A stretch of DNA of 39,114 nt from Ruminococcus sp. AF31-8BH (GCF_003460605.1 NZ_QTVN01000016.1:66931-106044); one strand, 5' to 3'; numbered from the stretch's first letter, positions 14,997-24,003 are shown. Notes: generated by a model from the letters alone, not told the origin. Translations and numbers: made by a program.

Positions 14997-17900
14997 TCAG
15001 CTCCTTTCTAAGTCCTGCGACTTGCTTTTTTGTGGTTTCTTCTGTGCCTTTTCCTTATCTGCTTTGAGTTGCGCCCGGATAGAGGGCTTCTTTTCCGGCT
15101 TTGCTGTCTTTCCCTGTTCCTTGTCGGCTTTGATAGCGTCGGCAAGGTCAACAAGGGAGATAACCTCGCCCGCCTTTGCTTTCTGCTCCAGAGCGTCCAC
15201 GGTCGGCGTCTGCGGCGTGTTGTTGATGATACCGTCAAAGTTATTGTCGTTCTGCTCGATAGTGTCCTCGATATGTTTTAACGGGTTAGCTTTTTCCGGC
15301 TGTTCGGCGGCAACGGCAAACGCCCGCGTACTGTTTCCCATAATCAGATATTTCCCGTCGTCGGATTGATGATGAAGTCCATACCCGGCTTCTTTCATCT
15401 GTTCAACGCTCATATCCGATACATAAAAACTGCCGCGCGGCGTTCTAATCTGTTTCCCGGTCAAATGCTCGTCGGGGATAAGCTGCGACTGCTTCTCCTG
15501 CAAAAATTCCGGCACATTCCGAAAACTGCCGCTGTCTACATAGTGGGCGGTATTTTCGCCGTTCTGATGAAGCACCACAATATCGGAAACGGAAAGGCTG
15601 TGTCCCTTAAAATCTTTCGGGTGGTCGATATTGAACTTTTCCCAAATGCTGTTAAGGGTAACGTCTGCCGTAAGGGGCGCGGTATAGATAAGCTCATAAT
15701 TCGCCCGGTCTACGGTGTGTCCCGTCGCCTGCAGGCGGTCGTAAGGCTCAAAGTACAAGTCCCTTGTGGCGTCGCCGCGGGCTAACTGATAAATCCCGTA
15801 GCTGTCCTCCTTGCCGTAGAGTAAAAGGGCTTCCTTTGTCGGCACACTTTCCCGTAGCTGCTGCTTCATGGCGTTGTATTCATGCAGGGCTTCCCAAGTT
15901 TCCTTTTCTACACCGAACAAGCCGCCTTTTTCTGCGTGTTCCTGTAAATCGGTCAGACTGGTAACGGCTCCCTCGGTGCCGTCCTCATAGATACGGAAAA
16001 CCTCGATACCGTCCTGTGTAAACAAACGCTCGGCGGCTTCCTGTTTCAGCGGAAACATACCGTCCCAAGAATAGCCGTAGTCCTGCATTTCCTTTACGCT
16101 GATAGTGGCGTCGGGTACGGGGATTTCCGGCTTCTCCTGCGGCGGCGCGTCCTGCGTCACTTCCTGTACCTCGGAAGTCTGCGCCTGTTCCTGCGTCTTT
16201 TGCAGCTCTGCGATATGTTCATCAATGCTGTTGATGATTTCCGCTGCGGTGCTGCGGATTGTTTCAAGAGAGCTTTTCAGTTCAGCAAGCTCCCGTCCGG
16301 CACTCCACCCGGCAACATATCCAAAGGAATAATCAGAGGTATCAAGCCCGTAATGCTGGCACACGGTATAGGCGATACTTTCTGCCTGTACCTCACGGGT
16401 GCGGCGGTCGGGTCTGTTCTCCAAGTCCTCTAAAGGGGCGTTTAGGTCAATGTCGTGCAGCTTCGCATGGGCGATTTCATGGATAAGTGTCTTTAAGGTT
16501 TGCAGCTCGCTCATGCCCTCATCAAGGGCAATACGCTTGTCCTCCAAGTGGTAGTAACCATGTGCGCCGCCCTCGATTTTTTCAAAGCCGACAGGAACAG
16601 GAGAAGTCTTTTCAAGGGCAGCGAAAACCTCCTTGTAATGCTCCACGTCCCCGGTCAGCATATTTACGGCAATATCGGGGATTTCCCTGCCCTCGGTCTG
16701 CGATACGTCAAAGACCGATACCACCTTAAAGGCGGGGATTGTGATTTCCTTTTCCTCGGTTACGGGCTTTCCGTCTTTGCCGATAATGGCTTTCTGTGTC
16801 TGCGGGTCGATTTTCTCCATTTCTTTTTTAATCTTGAACGGCGACGGGGCAAGGATTTTGATACCCTTTTGTCCTTTCATCACGTTTCGTCCAAAGTTAT
16901 TTTTCCATGCGGAAAATCCGGCGATAAGGGAAGCGTCGGGCTTTTGCATGGCGATCAGCAGCGTATTGTTAAAGCTGTAATTATGAAACTTTGACATGAC
17001 GCGCAGATATTCCTTGTAACGCTCGCTGTCGAACAGTTCCGTAATGCCTTGCTCCAAGCGGTCGGTTATCTCTTTGAGCTTTTCGGCGGGCTTCTCGGAA
17101 GTTAAGACAATGGGGATAACCGGGCGCGGCTCCTGCGGCGTTGCTTCGGGAACAGTCGCCTGTACTGCCGGGGCTGCGTCCAGTTCGACGGTTGGCTGCG
17201 GGTAGCTCATAATGCGGTAGTCCTCCGGCACATCGCGCCCCTCAAAGTGCTGCTCCCATGCGTCGCCGCTTTCCACAAGGTAGCCGTATTCCGTAAAGCT
17301 GCCTTTTTCCTGTGCGGCGGCGTTTCGTCCAAAGGCGATAAGGTCAATGCTGTTTTTCCATTCAGCGGGCATTTGCACCATGCCGGATTTGTTAAGGTAA
17401 TAATCGCCCAATTCGCGGAGATTATGTACTTCGGGGATATGCACGAAAAAGTCCTCGTTATAGGTAAAGTCAATGAGCTGCCCGATATTCTCAAAACCAT
17501 TCCTGCGCTGCGTGGCGGCGTTCAGCGCGGTAATCCCGGAAGCGTCAAGGGTTTCCAGTCGTGCCGCAAGGAAATTCAGCTCGTCCACCTGTGCCGCGCA
17601 TACCATGTCATACGGCAGGGCAATGTGTCTGTCCTCCCGGTCAGAGTAGCCGTGAATGAAAAATTCCTGCGGATTGTCTGCGGTAATGCCGACGCTTTGC
17701 ATGGCTTCGTGAAGTTCTTCCTTTGTGGCGGGCATGGATAACCAGCAGCCGCCCGGTTCTCCCGTTTCAAAACGGGTGCGGCTGTCAATAAGGATTGCAA
17801 ACTGTTCCGTATCCTGTCCCGGTTCGGTTCTCGGTGCAGCGGCGGGAATGTCGGCAGCGGGCTGCTTGATTTCCTCGCCCTCTACGGTATAGCCCGGTAA

Positions 17901-19028
17901 GAGCTGCCCGTTTACCTTAAACTGCTCCGCGTATTCCTGCGGGATAGCCGGGGAGATTTCCGTAAAAAGTTTTTCATACGCCTTGATACGCCCATTCAGA
18001 TATTTTTCCATAGCTGCCCGGTCAGCAAATACCTTTCTGTCCTGTCCGGCGATTTTCGCCTGTCCGTATCCGTGGGGGCTGTTGGTGTAGACGTTCCAAG
18101 ACAGCGTATAGGAATACGGGATAGACTTCTGTGCTGCCTTGTCGTAACGGGTATTTTCGTAAACATGGTAGCTCATTTTATATACCCGGTTGCTGATGGT
18201 GTGGCGGTCGTTGTCCTCGTCCTGCCACTTGTTCGCCGTATGCTTCACTTCGGGTATTCTCGCATACTCAATCGCCTTGTCAAATAGCAGGGTCTTTCCC
18301 GCCTGTTCCTCCCATGCGGAAGCCTGTACTTTTAGATTTTCAAATACGGTCTGCTCCGCAGCCGCGCTTTCCTCCCGCAGCTTCATAAGCTCGGCAAGGG
18401 GTAAGGCGGTCAGCGGGGAAATATCCGCGTCTTTCGTTTCAAAATAGATACCGCGCTCAATCTTCATCTTGTCGGCGGCGTCCAGTCTGTCGCGGTCGTA
18501 TGAGGAATAACCTGTTTTCCATTCGTCCATTTGCTCGCTCCTTTCTTTTTCAATCATGCGGTGCATAAGCTCGTAGTCCTCAATGCTCATGCTTCCGTCA
18601 AATATATAAGGGTCAAAATCTTCCCCGTCCCGGTAGGGCTTTTCGGAAAAGGGAAGCCCCGCTGCATGGGCGGCGGCTCTTGCTTCCTCGATAACCTCCG
18701 GGGGAAGCCTGTCGTCATGCGCCCCGATAAAACCGTCAAGGTCGTTCATGCTGTTTTCATAGTGATAGCGCACTCCGGCGGTCAACTCGTCAAGGCTCAT
18801 ATTCTCGCCTAAATGCCCGCAGTAGTAGCCGTTTAGAATAACGGCGGTGGGGTCAGCCGCTTTGATTTCTTCTAACCGGCTCCTGTCAAACGGTTCTAAA
18901 GTACCGTCCACTTCAAGATGAAACAGCTCGGCGTTCCATGAACGTCCCTCTTTCCAAAATGCTACCCATGCAATACCGTCCCTAAGTTCCTCTTGATAGT
19001 CCTTTACGCTGTCGCGCAAACTTGCCAT
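14997..19028 (-). CDS. Giant ArdA/ArdC/metallopeptidase/YodL/DUF4316 fusion
   Basis: A 1343-aa multidomain protein. Residues 1-~390 are an unassigned helical region. About 405-620 resembles ArdA antirestriction protein, an acidic DNA mimic (FFIHGYSDREDRHIALPYDM, GQLIDFTYNEDFFVHIPEVH). About 650-790 is an ArdC-type ssDNA-binding domain (FHNYSFNNTLLIAMQKPDAS, FGRNVMKGQKGIKIL). Next is a zinc-peptidase motif HEIAHAKLH (~850). A YodL-like domain (YGIYQLARGDATRDLYFEPY) and a C-terminal DUF4316-like part follow. ArdA/ArdC proteins shield incoming single-stranded ICE DNA from restriction. ATG 19028 follows AAAGGAGG with a 9-base spacer. Domain names are from memory of motifs. Confidence 0.8.
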   Translation of the reverse strand: MASLRDSVKDYQEELRDGIAWVAFWKEGRSWNAELFHLEVDGTLEPFDRSRLEEIKAADPTAVILNGYYCGHLGENMSLDELTAGVRYHYENSMNDLDGFIGAHDDRLPPEVIEEARAAAHAAGLPFSEKPYRDGEDFDPYIFDGSMSIEDYELMHRMIEKERSEQMDEWKTGYSSYDRDRLDAADKMKIERGIYFETKDADISPLTALPLAELMKLREESAAAEQTVFENLKVQASAWEEQAGKTLLFDKAIEYARIPEVKHTANKWQDEDNDRHTISNRVYKMSYHVYENTRYDKAAQKSIPYSYTLSWNVYTNSPHGYGQAKIAGQDRKVFADRAAMEKYLNGRIKAYEKLFTEISPAIPQEYAEQFKVNGQLLPGYTVEGEEIKQPAADIPAAAPRTEPGQDTEQFAILIDSRTRFETGEPGGCWLSMPATKEELHEAMQSVGITADNPQEFFIHGYSDREDRHIALPYDMVCAAQVDELNFLAARLETLDASGITALNAATQRRNGFENIGQLIDFTYNEDFFVHIPEVHNLRELGDYYLNKSGMVQMPAEWKNSIDLIAFGRNAAAQEKGSFTEYGYLVESGDAWEQHFEGRDVPEDYRIMSYPQPTVELDAAPAVQATVPEATPQEPRPVIPIVLTSEKPAEKLKEITDRLEQGITELFDSERYKEYLRVMSKFHNYSFNNTLLIAMQKPDASLIAGFSAWKNNFGRNVMKGQKGIKILAPSPFKIKKEMEKIDPQTQKAIIGKDGKPVTEEKEITIPAFKVVSVFDVSQTEGREIPDIAVNMLTGDVEHYKEVFAALEKTSPVPVGFEKIEGGAHGYYHLEDKRIALDEGMSELQTLKTLIHEIAHAKLHDIDLNAPLEDLENRPDRRTREVQAESIAYTVCQHYGLDTSDYSFGYVAGWSAGRELAELKSSLETIRSTAAEIINSIDEHIAELQKTQEQAQTSEVQEVTQDAPPQEKPEIPVPDATISVKEMQDYGYSWDGMFPLKQEAAERLFTQDGIEVFRIYEDGTEGAVTSLTDLQEHAEKGGLFGVEKETWEALHEYNAMKQQLRESVPTKEALLLYGKEDSYGIYQLARGDATRDLYFEPYDRLQATGHTVDRANYELIYTAPLTADVTLNSIWEKFNIDHPKDFKGHSLSVSDIVVLHQNGENTAHYVDSGSFRNVPEFLQEKQSQLIPDEHLTGKQIRTPRGSFYVSDMSVEQMKEAGYGLHHQSDDGKYLIMGNSTRAFAVAAEQPEKANPLKHIEDTIEQNDNNFDGIINNTPQTPTVDALEQKAKAGEVISLVDLADAIKADKEQGKTAKPEKKPSIRAQLKADKEKAQKKPQKSKSQDLERS

Positions 19029-19134
19029 GTGTAAAACCTCCTTTCGCGTATGGCAGCGCGGACGCTGCGTTTGTGGTTACATAGTCCTACTACGGTGCGC
19101 CCGCATTTCTGCCAAAGATTTTTGAGGATTTTTA

Positions 19135-19233
19135 GAGGGTTTGGGAAACTTCCCAACAAGCAAAATCCCCGCCAAGCTCTACATGAGTGGCAGGGATTTT
19201 ACGGAAGTGGGTACCCGCTTCCTATGCTTGCTA
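19135..19233 (-). repeat. Second oriT-like copy (copy B, 99 bp, inverted)
   Basis: On the minus strand it starts with the stop codon of topB and has the same length as copy A (10842-10940). It shares TAGCAAGCATAGGAA at one end and a 28-base tail with one mismatch at the other. The middle differs in bases but keeps the same three stem-loops (GGTACC-centred palindrome, AAAATCCC/GGGATTTT, TTGGGA/TCCCAA). It could be a second transfer origin or a binding site for a shared DNA-binding protein. Confidence 0.65.
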
Positions 19234-19905
19234 TTCCAGTTCTTTGTCCTTTGAAATGGTTACTTTGTAGTTCACATACTTACCGCCCGTATCAGCTAAA
19301 AGCACCGTTCCGTCGTAGGTTTTTCCTGTTTTCGGAGAATACAGCTTTTTGACTGTTGCCTTGCCGGATTTCAAAAGTGCTGCGGCAATCTTCGGGGTAA
19401 AGACGGTTTTCCATTCCTCAAAGAAGCGGTCATTTTTCCACATGGCAAAGCTGCACTCTTTGTTGGAACAGTAGTAGTTTTTCTTTCCCTCATAGACCGG
19501 GGACTTGCAGCGGGGACACTTTCCAAGCTCTGTTTTTTCTGTCTTGAAAAGCTCCTGTTTCTCGCCTAACACGGAAGCATAGGTTTTTACAAGCTCCTGT
19601 GCCATAGTTTCGATACCCTGCATGAAAGTGTCCGGGTCGGCGTTGCCCTTTGCAATCTGCGTCAGATTGTTTTCCCATGCAGCCGTAAGCTGCGGAGAAG
19701 TTAAGCTGTCCGGCAGGACGCAGACAAGATTTGTCCCGTCTTTGGTGGGAAGCAGCTGCTTGCCCTTGCGCTCCACAAAGCCGCCTCCCACTAACTTTTC
19801 AATGACAGCGGCGCGGGTAGCGGGCGTACCAAGCCCCCGGCGTTCTGCGTCCGGGTCGGTGTCCTCATTCCCGGCGCGTTCCATAGCAGAAAGTAAGGAC
19901 GCTTC
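19231..19905 (-). pseudogene. topB: DNA topoisomerase III, 3' part (cut by the IME)
   Basis: The C-terminal 224 residues of a type IA topoisomerase. They begin at EASLLSAMERAGNED and contain RGLGTPATRAAVIEKLVGGG and a zinc-ribbon CPRCKSPVYEGKKNYYCSNKEC. The 5' part lies at 29875-31296. Joining the two at the GA core gives a continuous ~698-aa frame (KPHN|EASLLS), a normal TopB length. An ATG (19884) lies near the break but there is no ribosome site, so a separate product is unlikely. TopB in these ICEs probably helps resolve DNA during transfer. Confidence 0.88.
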
Positions 19906-19949
19906 TGAAAGCTTTTGTCAAGGGGGTGCGTGGATATTTTTCATATTAC

Positions 19950-20147
19950 TTACGCAGATTCTCTCTCTGCTTCTGCCTGAATAATGCGTTTCAACCTGTC
20001 CTCCGCAGTCAAACCGCTACTATGGTCAAAAAACACTTTGACTTTATAATTTGTTTTGCCTTGCTTAATCACAAAAACTCCATCCGGTTTGTTTTTCTCC
20101 GAATGGTTATTTGGGGTGGGTAGTGTACTGTTCACAATATTTGTCAT
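19950..20147 (-). CDS. tnpW: TnpW-like small transposon protein
   Basis: A 65-aa protein with the TnpW pattern: VFVIKQGKTNYKVKVFFDHS, then AEDRLKRIIQAEAE. TnpW is encoded by Tn4451-type elements and has no established function. ATG 20147 follows AAGGAGGAATATCGT. It lies at the very end of the IME, ~45 bases from the GA core, downstream of the candidate replication origin. Confidence 0.75.
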   Translation of the reverse strand: MTNIVNSTLPTPNNHSEKNKPDGVFVIKQGKTNYKVKVFFDHSSGLTAEDRLKRIIQAEAERESA

Positions 20148-20159
20148 ACGATATTCCTC

Positions 20160-20394
20160 CTTGAATGAAAAAGCCCGACAAGGAAAGGTCTGACAACGAA
20201 GTTCCGACAACGGACATCAGAAAACCTTTTTTCTTTATCGGGCGATACTATCTTTTTACTATTTCCTTTTTCTTTATAATATTGGTTGTCATGGTTGTCA
20301 GAGAGGGAAAAGTGCCGCAATATCAAGGCTTTCGGGATTTTTGCCCGACAACCAGACCGACAACCGGCTCGACAACCGAAGCGACAACGGGCTT
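20160..20394. other. Iteron-rich candidate replication origin of the IME
   Basis: CGACAAC recurs at 20346, 20358, 20370 and 20382, exactly 12 bases apart. Further copies or near-copies lie at 20175, 20191 and 20205 (c/tGACAA), and two inverted copies (GGTTGTC) at 20284 and 20293. The region lies directly downstream of the helicase and primase genes. Tandem iterons beside replication genes suggest an origin used by the excised circle. Confidence 0.55.
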
Positions 20395-21771
20395 TTATTT
20401 TTGCTTCAACCATTCTTCCGGAAGTCCTAACTGTTCCATTTCCTCTGTCGGGATTTCTTGAAAACCATCCATGCTGTTGTCAGGCTCGTTGTCATTCCTG
20501 ATACGCTCCCAGCCCTTTTGTCGGCGGTAAGGCTCTGGAAAATACCTCGGATTGCTGAACGCCCTCCAGCCTGTGACAGCGTTATTCATAATGTCGTTGA
20601 TCTCTCGCAGCTCCCATTGTTTCGGTTCGTCATAATCATGCCCCAGTGCTTCCTTGTAAAGCTGCTTAGAGCAGACTATGCTGCCGGAATAGCGTTCCAA
20701 ATAGTCTAAAATCTGTCCTGCCTTTGTGTCCTCCGGCATAAAGTCCTTTTGGTGGGCTTTCAGATAAGCGTTCATAGCCGGACTGAATCTCAGACGGAAA
20801 TTGCCACTTCTGTAAATCTCCATAGCTTCTGCCCACATCTGATTGATATACTCTCTGGAAGCCTGTTCATCTGCCAAAATATGAACCTCAGCCCTTTCAG
20901 GATAGACCATAACCGGAACGAAGCGGCGGTTGCCTGTTCGGTCAAGGGGAAGAAAGTCAAGGGTATTAGAAGAACCTCCAAACACACATTGTCTTTTTCT
21001 GTCTGCCGGATGTGTTTCATAGGGTATCTTATAGGTTTCCTTTTGGCGGCTCAGAAAGGACTTGATTTCTTCAATGCTCTTAGCGTTGGCGGTTGCAATC
21101 ATTTCCGACATTTCAATAATCCAATGCCCCTGCATTTTGCGGTACACATTTTCATCATCCAGCTTTTTCAAGTCATCAGAGAACCAGTCATCATTGACCG
21201 CAAGCAAACGGAAGAAAGAGGACTTTCCGGCTCCCTGACCGCCCACAAGACAGAGCATAACCTCAAATTTGCACCCCGGCTTAAAAGCTCGTGAGATAGC
21301 ACCCAGCAGAAACAACTTCAATGCTTCATAGGTGTAATCATCTGTATCAGAACCGAGAAAGCGGTGCAGACAGAAGCGTATGCGCTCTGTTCCGTCCCAT
21401 TGCAAGGCATTGAGAAAATCACAGACAGGGTGGTAACGATTTTCATTGGCAATAACCGCAACTGCGTCTATGATTTTCTTCTCTACGGTCAATCCATAGT
21501 TTTCTTCAAAATATAGGAGCAGATATTTCACATCCACATCCGTCAATGTCGGGCTGTCACGATACCAACCGAGGGGCTTCACAATGTCGATTCTTTCGGT
21601 CAGAAGATTTTTTCGGATAGCCCCTTTCAAAAGTGGGTCATATTGCAGAACACGCTTATAATTTGCGGCAGTATTATAAACCTTACCTTTCTCGCTCTGC
21701 TCTAAGCTGTTTCGGATTTCTTCTACTGTGCATGGTTCTGTCTGCTGACAGTTCTGCAATTCGCTGTTCAA
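20395..21771 (-). CDS. VirE/D5-like replication ATPase
   Basis: A 458-aa protein of the virulence-associated-E type. An N-terminal helical part (1-~150) precedes an AAA-like ATPase with Walker A VGGQGAGKSSFFRLL (~176-190) and DEN/acidic downstream residues. SSNTLDFLPLDRTGNRRFVP is the typical arginine-finger region. The C-terminus is winged-helix-like. These proteins serve as replication helicases of phage satellites and IMEs. The start is TTG 21771 with AAAGGAGG upstream. It overlaps the CHC2 primase gene by ~89 bases in another frame. A role with the iteron region immediately downstream is inferred. Confidence 0.85.
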   Translation of the reverse strand: MNSELQNCQQTEPCTVEEIRNSLEQSEKGKVYNTAANYKRVLQYDPLLKGAIRKNLLTERIDIVKPLGWYRDSPTLTDVDVKYLLLYFEENYGLTVEKKIIDAVAVIANENRYHPVCDFLNALQWDGTERIRFCLHRFLGSDTDDYTYEALKLFLLGAISRAFKPGCKFEVMLCLVGGQGAGKSSFFRLLAVNDDWFSDDLKKLDDENVYRKMQGHWIIEMSEMIATANAKSIEEIKSFLSRQKETYKIPYETHPADRKRQCVFGGSSNTLDFLPLDRTGNRRFVPVMVYPERAEVHILADEQASREYINQMWAEAMEIYRSGNFRLRFSPAMNAYLKAHQKDFMPEDTKAGQILDYLERYSGSIVCSKQLYKEALGHDYDEPKQWELREINDIMNNAVTGWRAFSNPRYFPEPYRRQKGWERIRNDNEPDNSMDGFQEIPTEEMEQLGLPEEWLKQK

Positions 21772-22321
21772 GTTTTAACACCTCCTTTCTCTGTTCTGCC
21801 ACAAGTGCTTTTCGTTCCTCCAATGAACCATACAGAAGAATATCAAGTAGATATTCGATATAGTTCTTCTTATACAGTGCTTCTGCAAACAGGGGATTCC
21901 ATTCCTCATCCGGCTGTTTAGGAGCGTATTTCTTTTCCCATTCTCTAAGAAGATGAAAATAATCCGTCAGCACCTTGTAGCAATGATTTTCTTCTTTTTG
22001 ATACTTCTGTTCCGGTGTCGGCTCACGAATACGAGGGCGAATACTGGGCTTTTGTCGGCTGTCATAGTTAAGACCAAAATCTTCAGCAAGTTTGACAGCA
22101 GCTTCCCTCAGCCCGATACCGAATAGCTTCGCTGTCAGATCAACAGCGTCTCCAGTTGCTCCGCAGCCAAAACAGTAATAGCGTTCATCCAGCTTCATAC
22201 TGGGGGACTTATCCGAGTGAAACGGACAGCACGCCATACCAGTGCGACCCACTTTCAAGCCATAGGCTTCTGCGGCTTGTCGGGCAGTAACATTTTCTTT
22301 TACAACTTCAAATACATTCAT
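21683..22321 (-). CDS. CHC2 zinc-finger primase-like protein
   Basis: A 212-aa protein with a DnaG-type zinc finger: C32-x2-H35 and C50-x2-C53 (CCPFHSDKSPSM...YYCFGCGATGDAVDL). The polymerase (TOPRIM) domain is missing. The rest is a charged helical tail ending in a basic segment. It probably recognises the origin or primes replication together with the downstream ATPase. ATG 22321 follows AAAGGAGTCAC; an ATG 30 bases upstream has no ribosome site. Confidence 0.85.
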   Translation of the reverse strand: MNVFEVVKENVTARQAAEAYGLKVGRTGMACCPFHSDKSPSMKLDERYYCFGCGATGDAVDLTAKLFGIGLREAAVKLAEDFGLNYDSRQKPSIRPRIREPTPEQKYQKEENHCYKVLTDYFHLLREWEKKYAPKQPDEEWNPLFAEALYKKNYIEYLLDILLYGSLEERKALVAEQRKEVLKLEQRIAELSADRTMHSRRNPKQLRAERER

Positions 22322-22341
22322 GTGACTCCTTTCCAGAAACG

Positions 22342-22382
22342 AAAAAAGCACCTGTCATTTTCAAAACGAAAATAGCAAGTGC
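22342..22382 (-). terminator. Terminator after the MobV relaxase gene
   Basis: On the minus strand GCACTTG pairs with CAGGTGC, with an inner ATTTTC/GAAAAT stem, followed by TTTTTT. It starts 2 bases after the relaxase stop codon. Confidence 0.8.
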
Positions 22383-22383
22383 C

Positions 22384-23616
22384 TTAAAGTTCCATATCCT
22401 GTTTTTTGCTTTTCGCCGGAATTGTCCGGCTGACTTCACGCTCTGCCATTTCCTTCTTCTTGCGGCTCAACTGCTCTATAATGGAACTTTTGGCTTTCTT
22501 CTTGATTTGCTCCGTTCCGGCTTTTTTGACCTCCGGTTTCATCAGCGTAGTTTGGATTTTCTGAATAGTTGATTTCATAGCATTTGTGATTCTGCCAATC
22601 ACGCCATCCAATCGTTTCACTGCATACTCAACTTCTTTCTTTGAAGCCTTACGCTCAGGGGAGAGAACCCACGCCTTAGACTGCTCCACCAGCTTAATAT
22701 CCTCCTTGTGCGTTTCCAGTTTTACAGTATCAGCAACGACCTCAACCGCCTTGTCATAGGCAATATCGGCAACCTCGTCCACCAAAGCTTCCACATCTTC
22801 AATCTTCATCGTGAGTTCTTCCAACTTTTGCTCCTGTGCTGCCAGTTGCTCCTTTTGCTTGAAAAGAATATAGTCCTGTTTTTCCAGATATGCACGACCA
22901 CCATATTCCGGTTCTTCTTCCAGTTGTAAGCCATGCTTTTTCGCCACATCAAACAGCAGCACTCGGCAAGCTGAATCGAAAGTCATCTTGCGGTTGTTTT
23001 TTCTTCCGACTGGCTTCTCCGGTTCCGGCAGTTCAAACCCCAATGCTTCCAAAGCCTTTTCCTGTTGTGGGGCAATCTCTCCATATTGATTTTCACAGTC
23101 GAACACATGACGCTCGTGAATATGAGGGGTGCTTTCATCCAAGTGCAGCGCCCAATTCAGGATATGGACATGAGAGCCGAAACGCTCATTTGCGATTTCC
23201 ATAAATTCTGTGACGATCTCAATGAGCAATTCCGGCGGAACATGATTGTCAAGCGTTCCAATCTGATAGACCGTTTCCTCTGGACAGGTCTTTTTGCTTT
23301 TGAGTAAATCTCCAGTTTCCTTATTTCTTTCAGGGTGTCGGTTCTTCACATTTCTTTCATTCTGTCCTGTTACAAAATCATGATACCGCTGACGATAAAA
23401 AAGCTGTTCCACATCTTCAAAAGTGGCAGACAGCTCATTTTCCTTTTCGGGATTTTTGAAATTGCGAAAGCCATTGTAACAGTCCCAATAGAGATTTTGT
23501 TTGGCTCGTTCTTCGTCAATGTGTTCGCTGTTGGCAATGTCAAAACTGCGGTCATTGTGCTTCGGGTTATAAACGCCATTCTTTCCGGCTCGTCCATTGT
23601 GTCTTGTTAATTTCAC
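22384..23616 (-). CDS. MobV (Pre/Mob-family) relaxase of the IME
   Basis: A 410-aa relaxase. The N-terminus TRHNGRAGKNGVYNPKHNDR and the metal motif ALHLDESTPHIHERH (H158, D160, E161, H165, H167) are those of the Mob_Pre family, which includes TnpZ of Tn4451. The C-terminal half is coiled-coil (EKQDYILFKQKEQLAAQEQK) with a basic tail. It nicks the IME oriT so that the IME can be moved by a conjugative helper. The start is GTG 23616, preceded by AAAAGGAGG with a 7-base spacer. The frame is open upstream to 23919, but that part covers the repeat hairpin and a palindrome, not protein. Confidence 0.88.
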   Translation of the reverse strand: MKLTRHNGRAGKNGVYNPKHNDRSFDIANSEHIDEERAKQNLYWDCYNGFRNFKNPEKENELSATFEDVEQLFYRQRYHDFVTGQNERNVKNRHPERNKETGDLLKSKKTCPEETVYQIGTLDNHVPPELLIEIVTEFMEIANERFGSHVHILNWALHLDESTPHIHERHVFDCENQYGEIAPQQEKALEALGFELPEPEKPVGRKNNRKMTFDSACRVLLFDVAKKHGLQLEEEPEYGGRAYLEKQDYILFKQKEQLAAQEQKLEELTMKIEDVEALVDEVADIAYDKAVEVVADTVKLETHKEDIKLVEQSKAWVLSPERKASKKEVEYAVKRLDGVIGRITNAMKSTIQKIQTTLMKPEVKKAGTEQIKKKAKSSIIEQLSRKKKEMAEREVSRTIPAKSKKQDMEL

Positions 23617-23703
23617 ATGAGTTCCTCCTTTTCTTTTTGATTTCCCCGACAGGGGAGAAGGGCAGCGAAGCTGATTCCTTGCGGCTTTCTGCGTCAAGTA
23701 ATA

Positions 23704-23738
23704 CCCAGTATTAAGTGGCGAAACGCCACTTAACTGGG
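23704..23738. other. Palindrome upstream of MobV, candidate IME oriT
   Basis: CCCAG-TA-TTAAGTGGCG, a 3-base loop, then CGCCACTTAA-CTGGG, a 15-bp stem with a 2-base bulge. It lies 88 bases before the MobV start, where the oriT of Mob/Pre-type elements is found. The flanking sequence has more GC-rich repeats (GGCAAGGCTGCCGCCC region). Confidence 0.5.
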
Positions 23739-23902
23739 CAAGGCTGCCGCCCTTGACCTGCACAGGGATATTGCATTCCCTGTACCCATGCACAAAGGGT
23801 TGCACCCTCCGTACTCCCGCCCGAACAAACTGACTTCGCCCCGTCCCAAGCTCTGTCAGTTCCTTCGGTTTTACAAAACAGTCCACCGGACTATTTTGCA
23901 AA

Positions 23903-23989
23903 AAGAAAAACCGACGCATGATCGCTTTACGCTCAATACATCGGTTTCTTCATCTGACCTTGACGGTCATATTCAGTTGTGGCAGATTA
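23903..23989 (-). repeat. Cassette repeat, H part (copy 1)
   Basis: About 87 bases shared with 24931-25008 and 25834-25919 at over 97% identity. It includes a strong terminator hairpin and a tail (CATATTCAGTTGTGGCAGATTA on the plus strand, quoted in part: CATATTCAGTTGTGGCAG). It follows the 24004-24753 gene and ends the array next to the MobV leader. No T part is attached to this copy. Confidence 0.85.
23908..23947 (-). terminator. Terminator hairpin in repeat copy 1
   Basis: AAACCGATGTAT pairs with ATGCGTCGGTTT (12 bp, two G-T wobbles), followed by TTTC on the minus strand. Confidence 0.75.
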
Positions 23990-24003
23990 GCCAATTTGAA
24001 AAA

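Noticed and set aside
19231..19884. A separate C-terminal topoisomerase protein starting at ATG 19884
   Set aside because: The ATG is an internal Met of the TopB motif LLSAMERAG and has no ribosome site upstream.
20144..20413. Minus-strand frame across the iteron region
   Set aside because: Its regular Arg/Cys-Gly repeats come from the 12-base iterons; there is no ribosome site or family resemblance.
23617..23919. N-terminal extension of the MobV relaxase frame
   Set aside because: The extension covers a repeat hairpin and the candidate oriT palindrome and has no ribosome site; GTG 23616 has an ideal one and starts the family domain.
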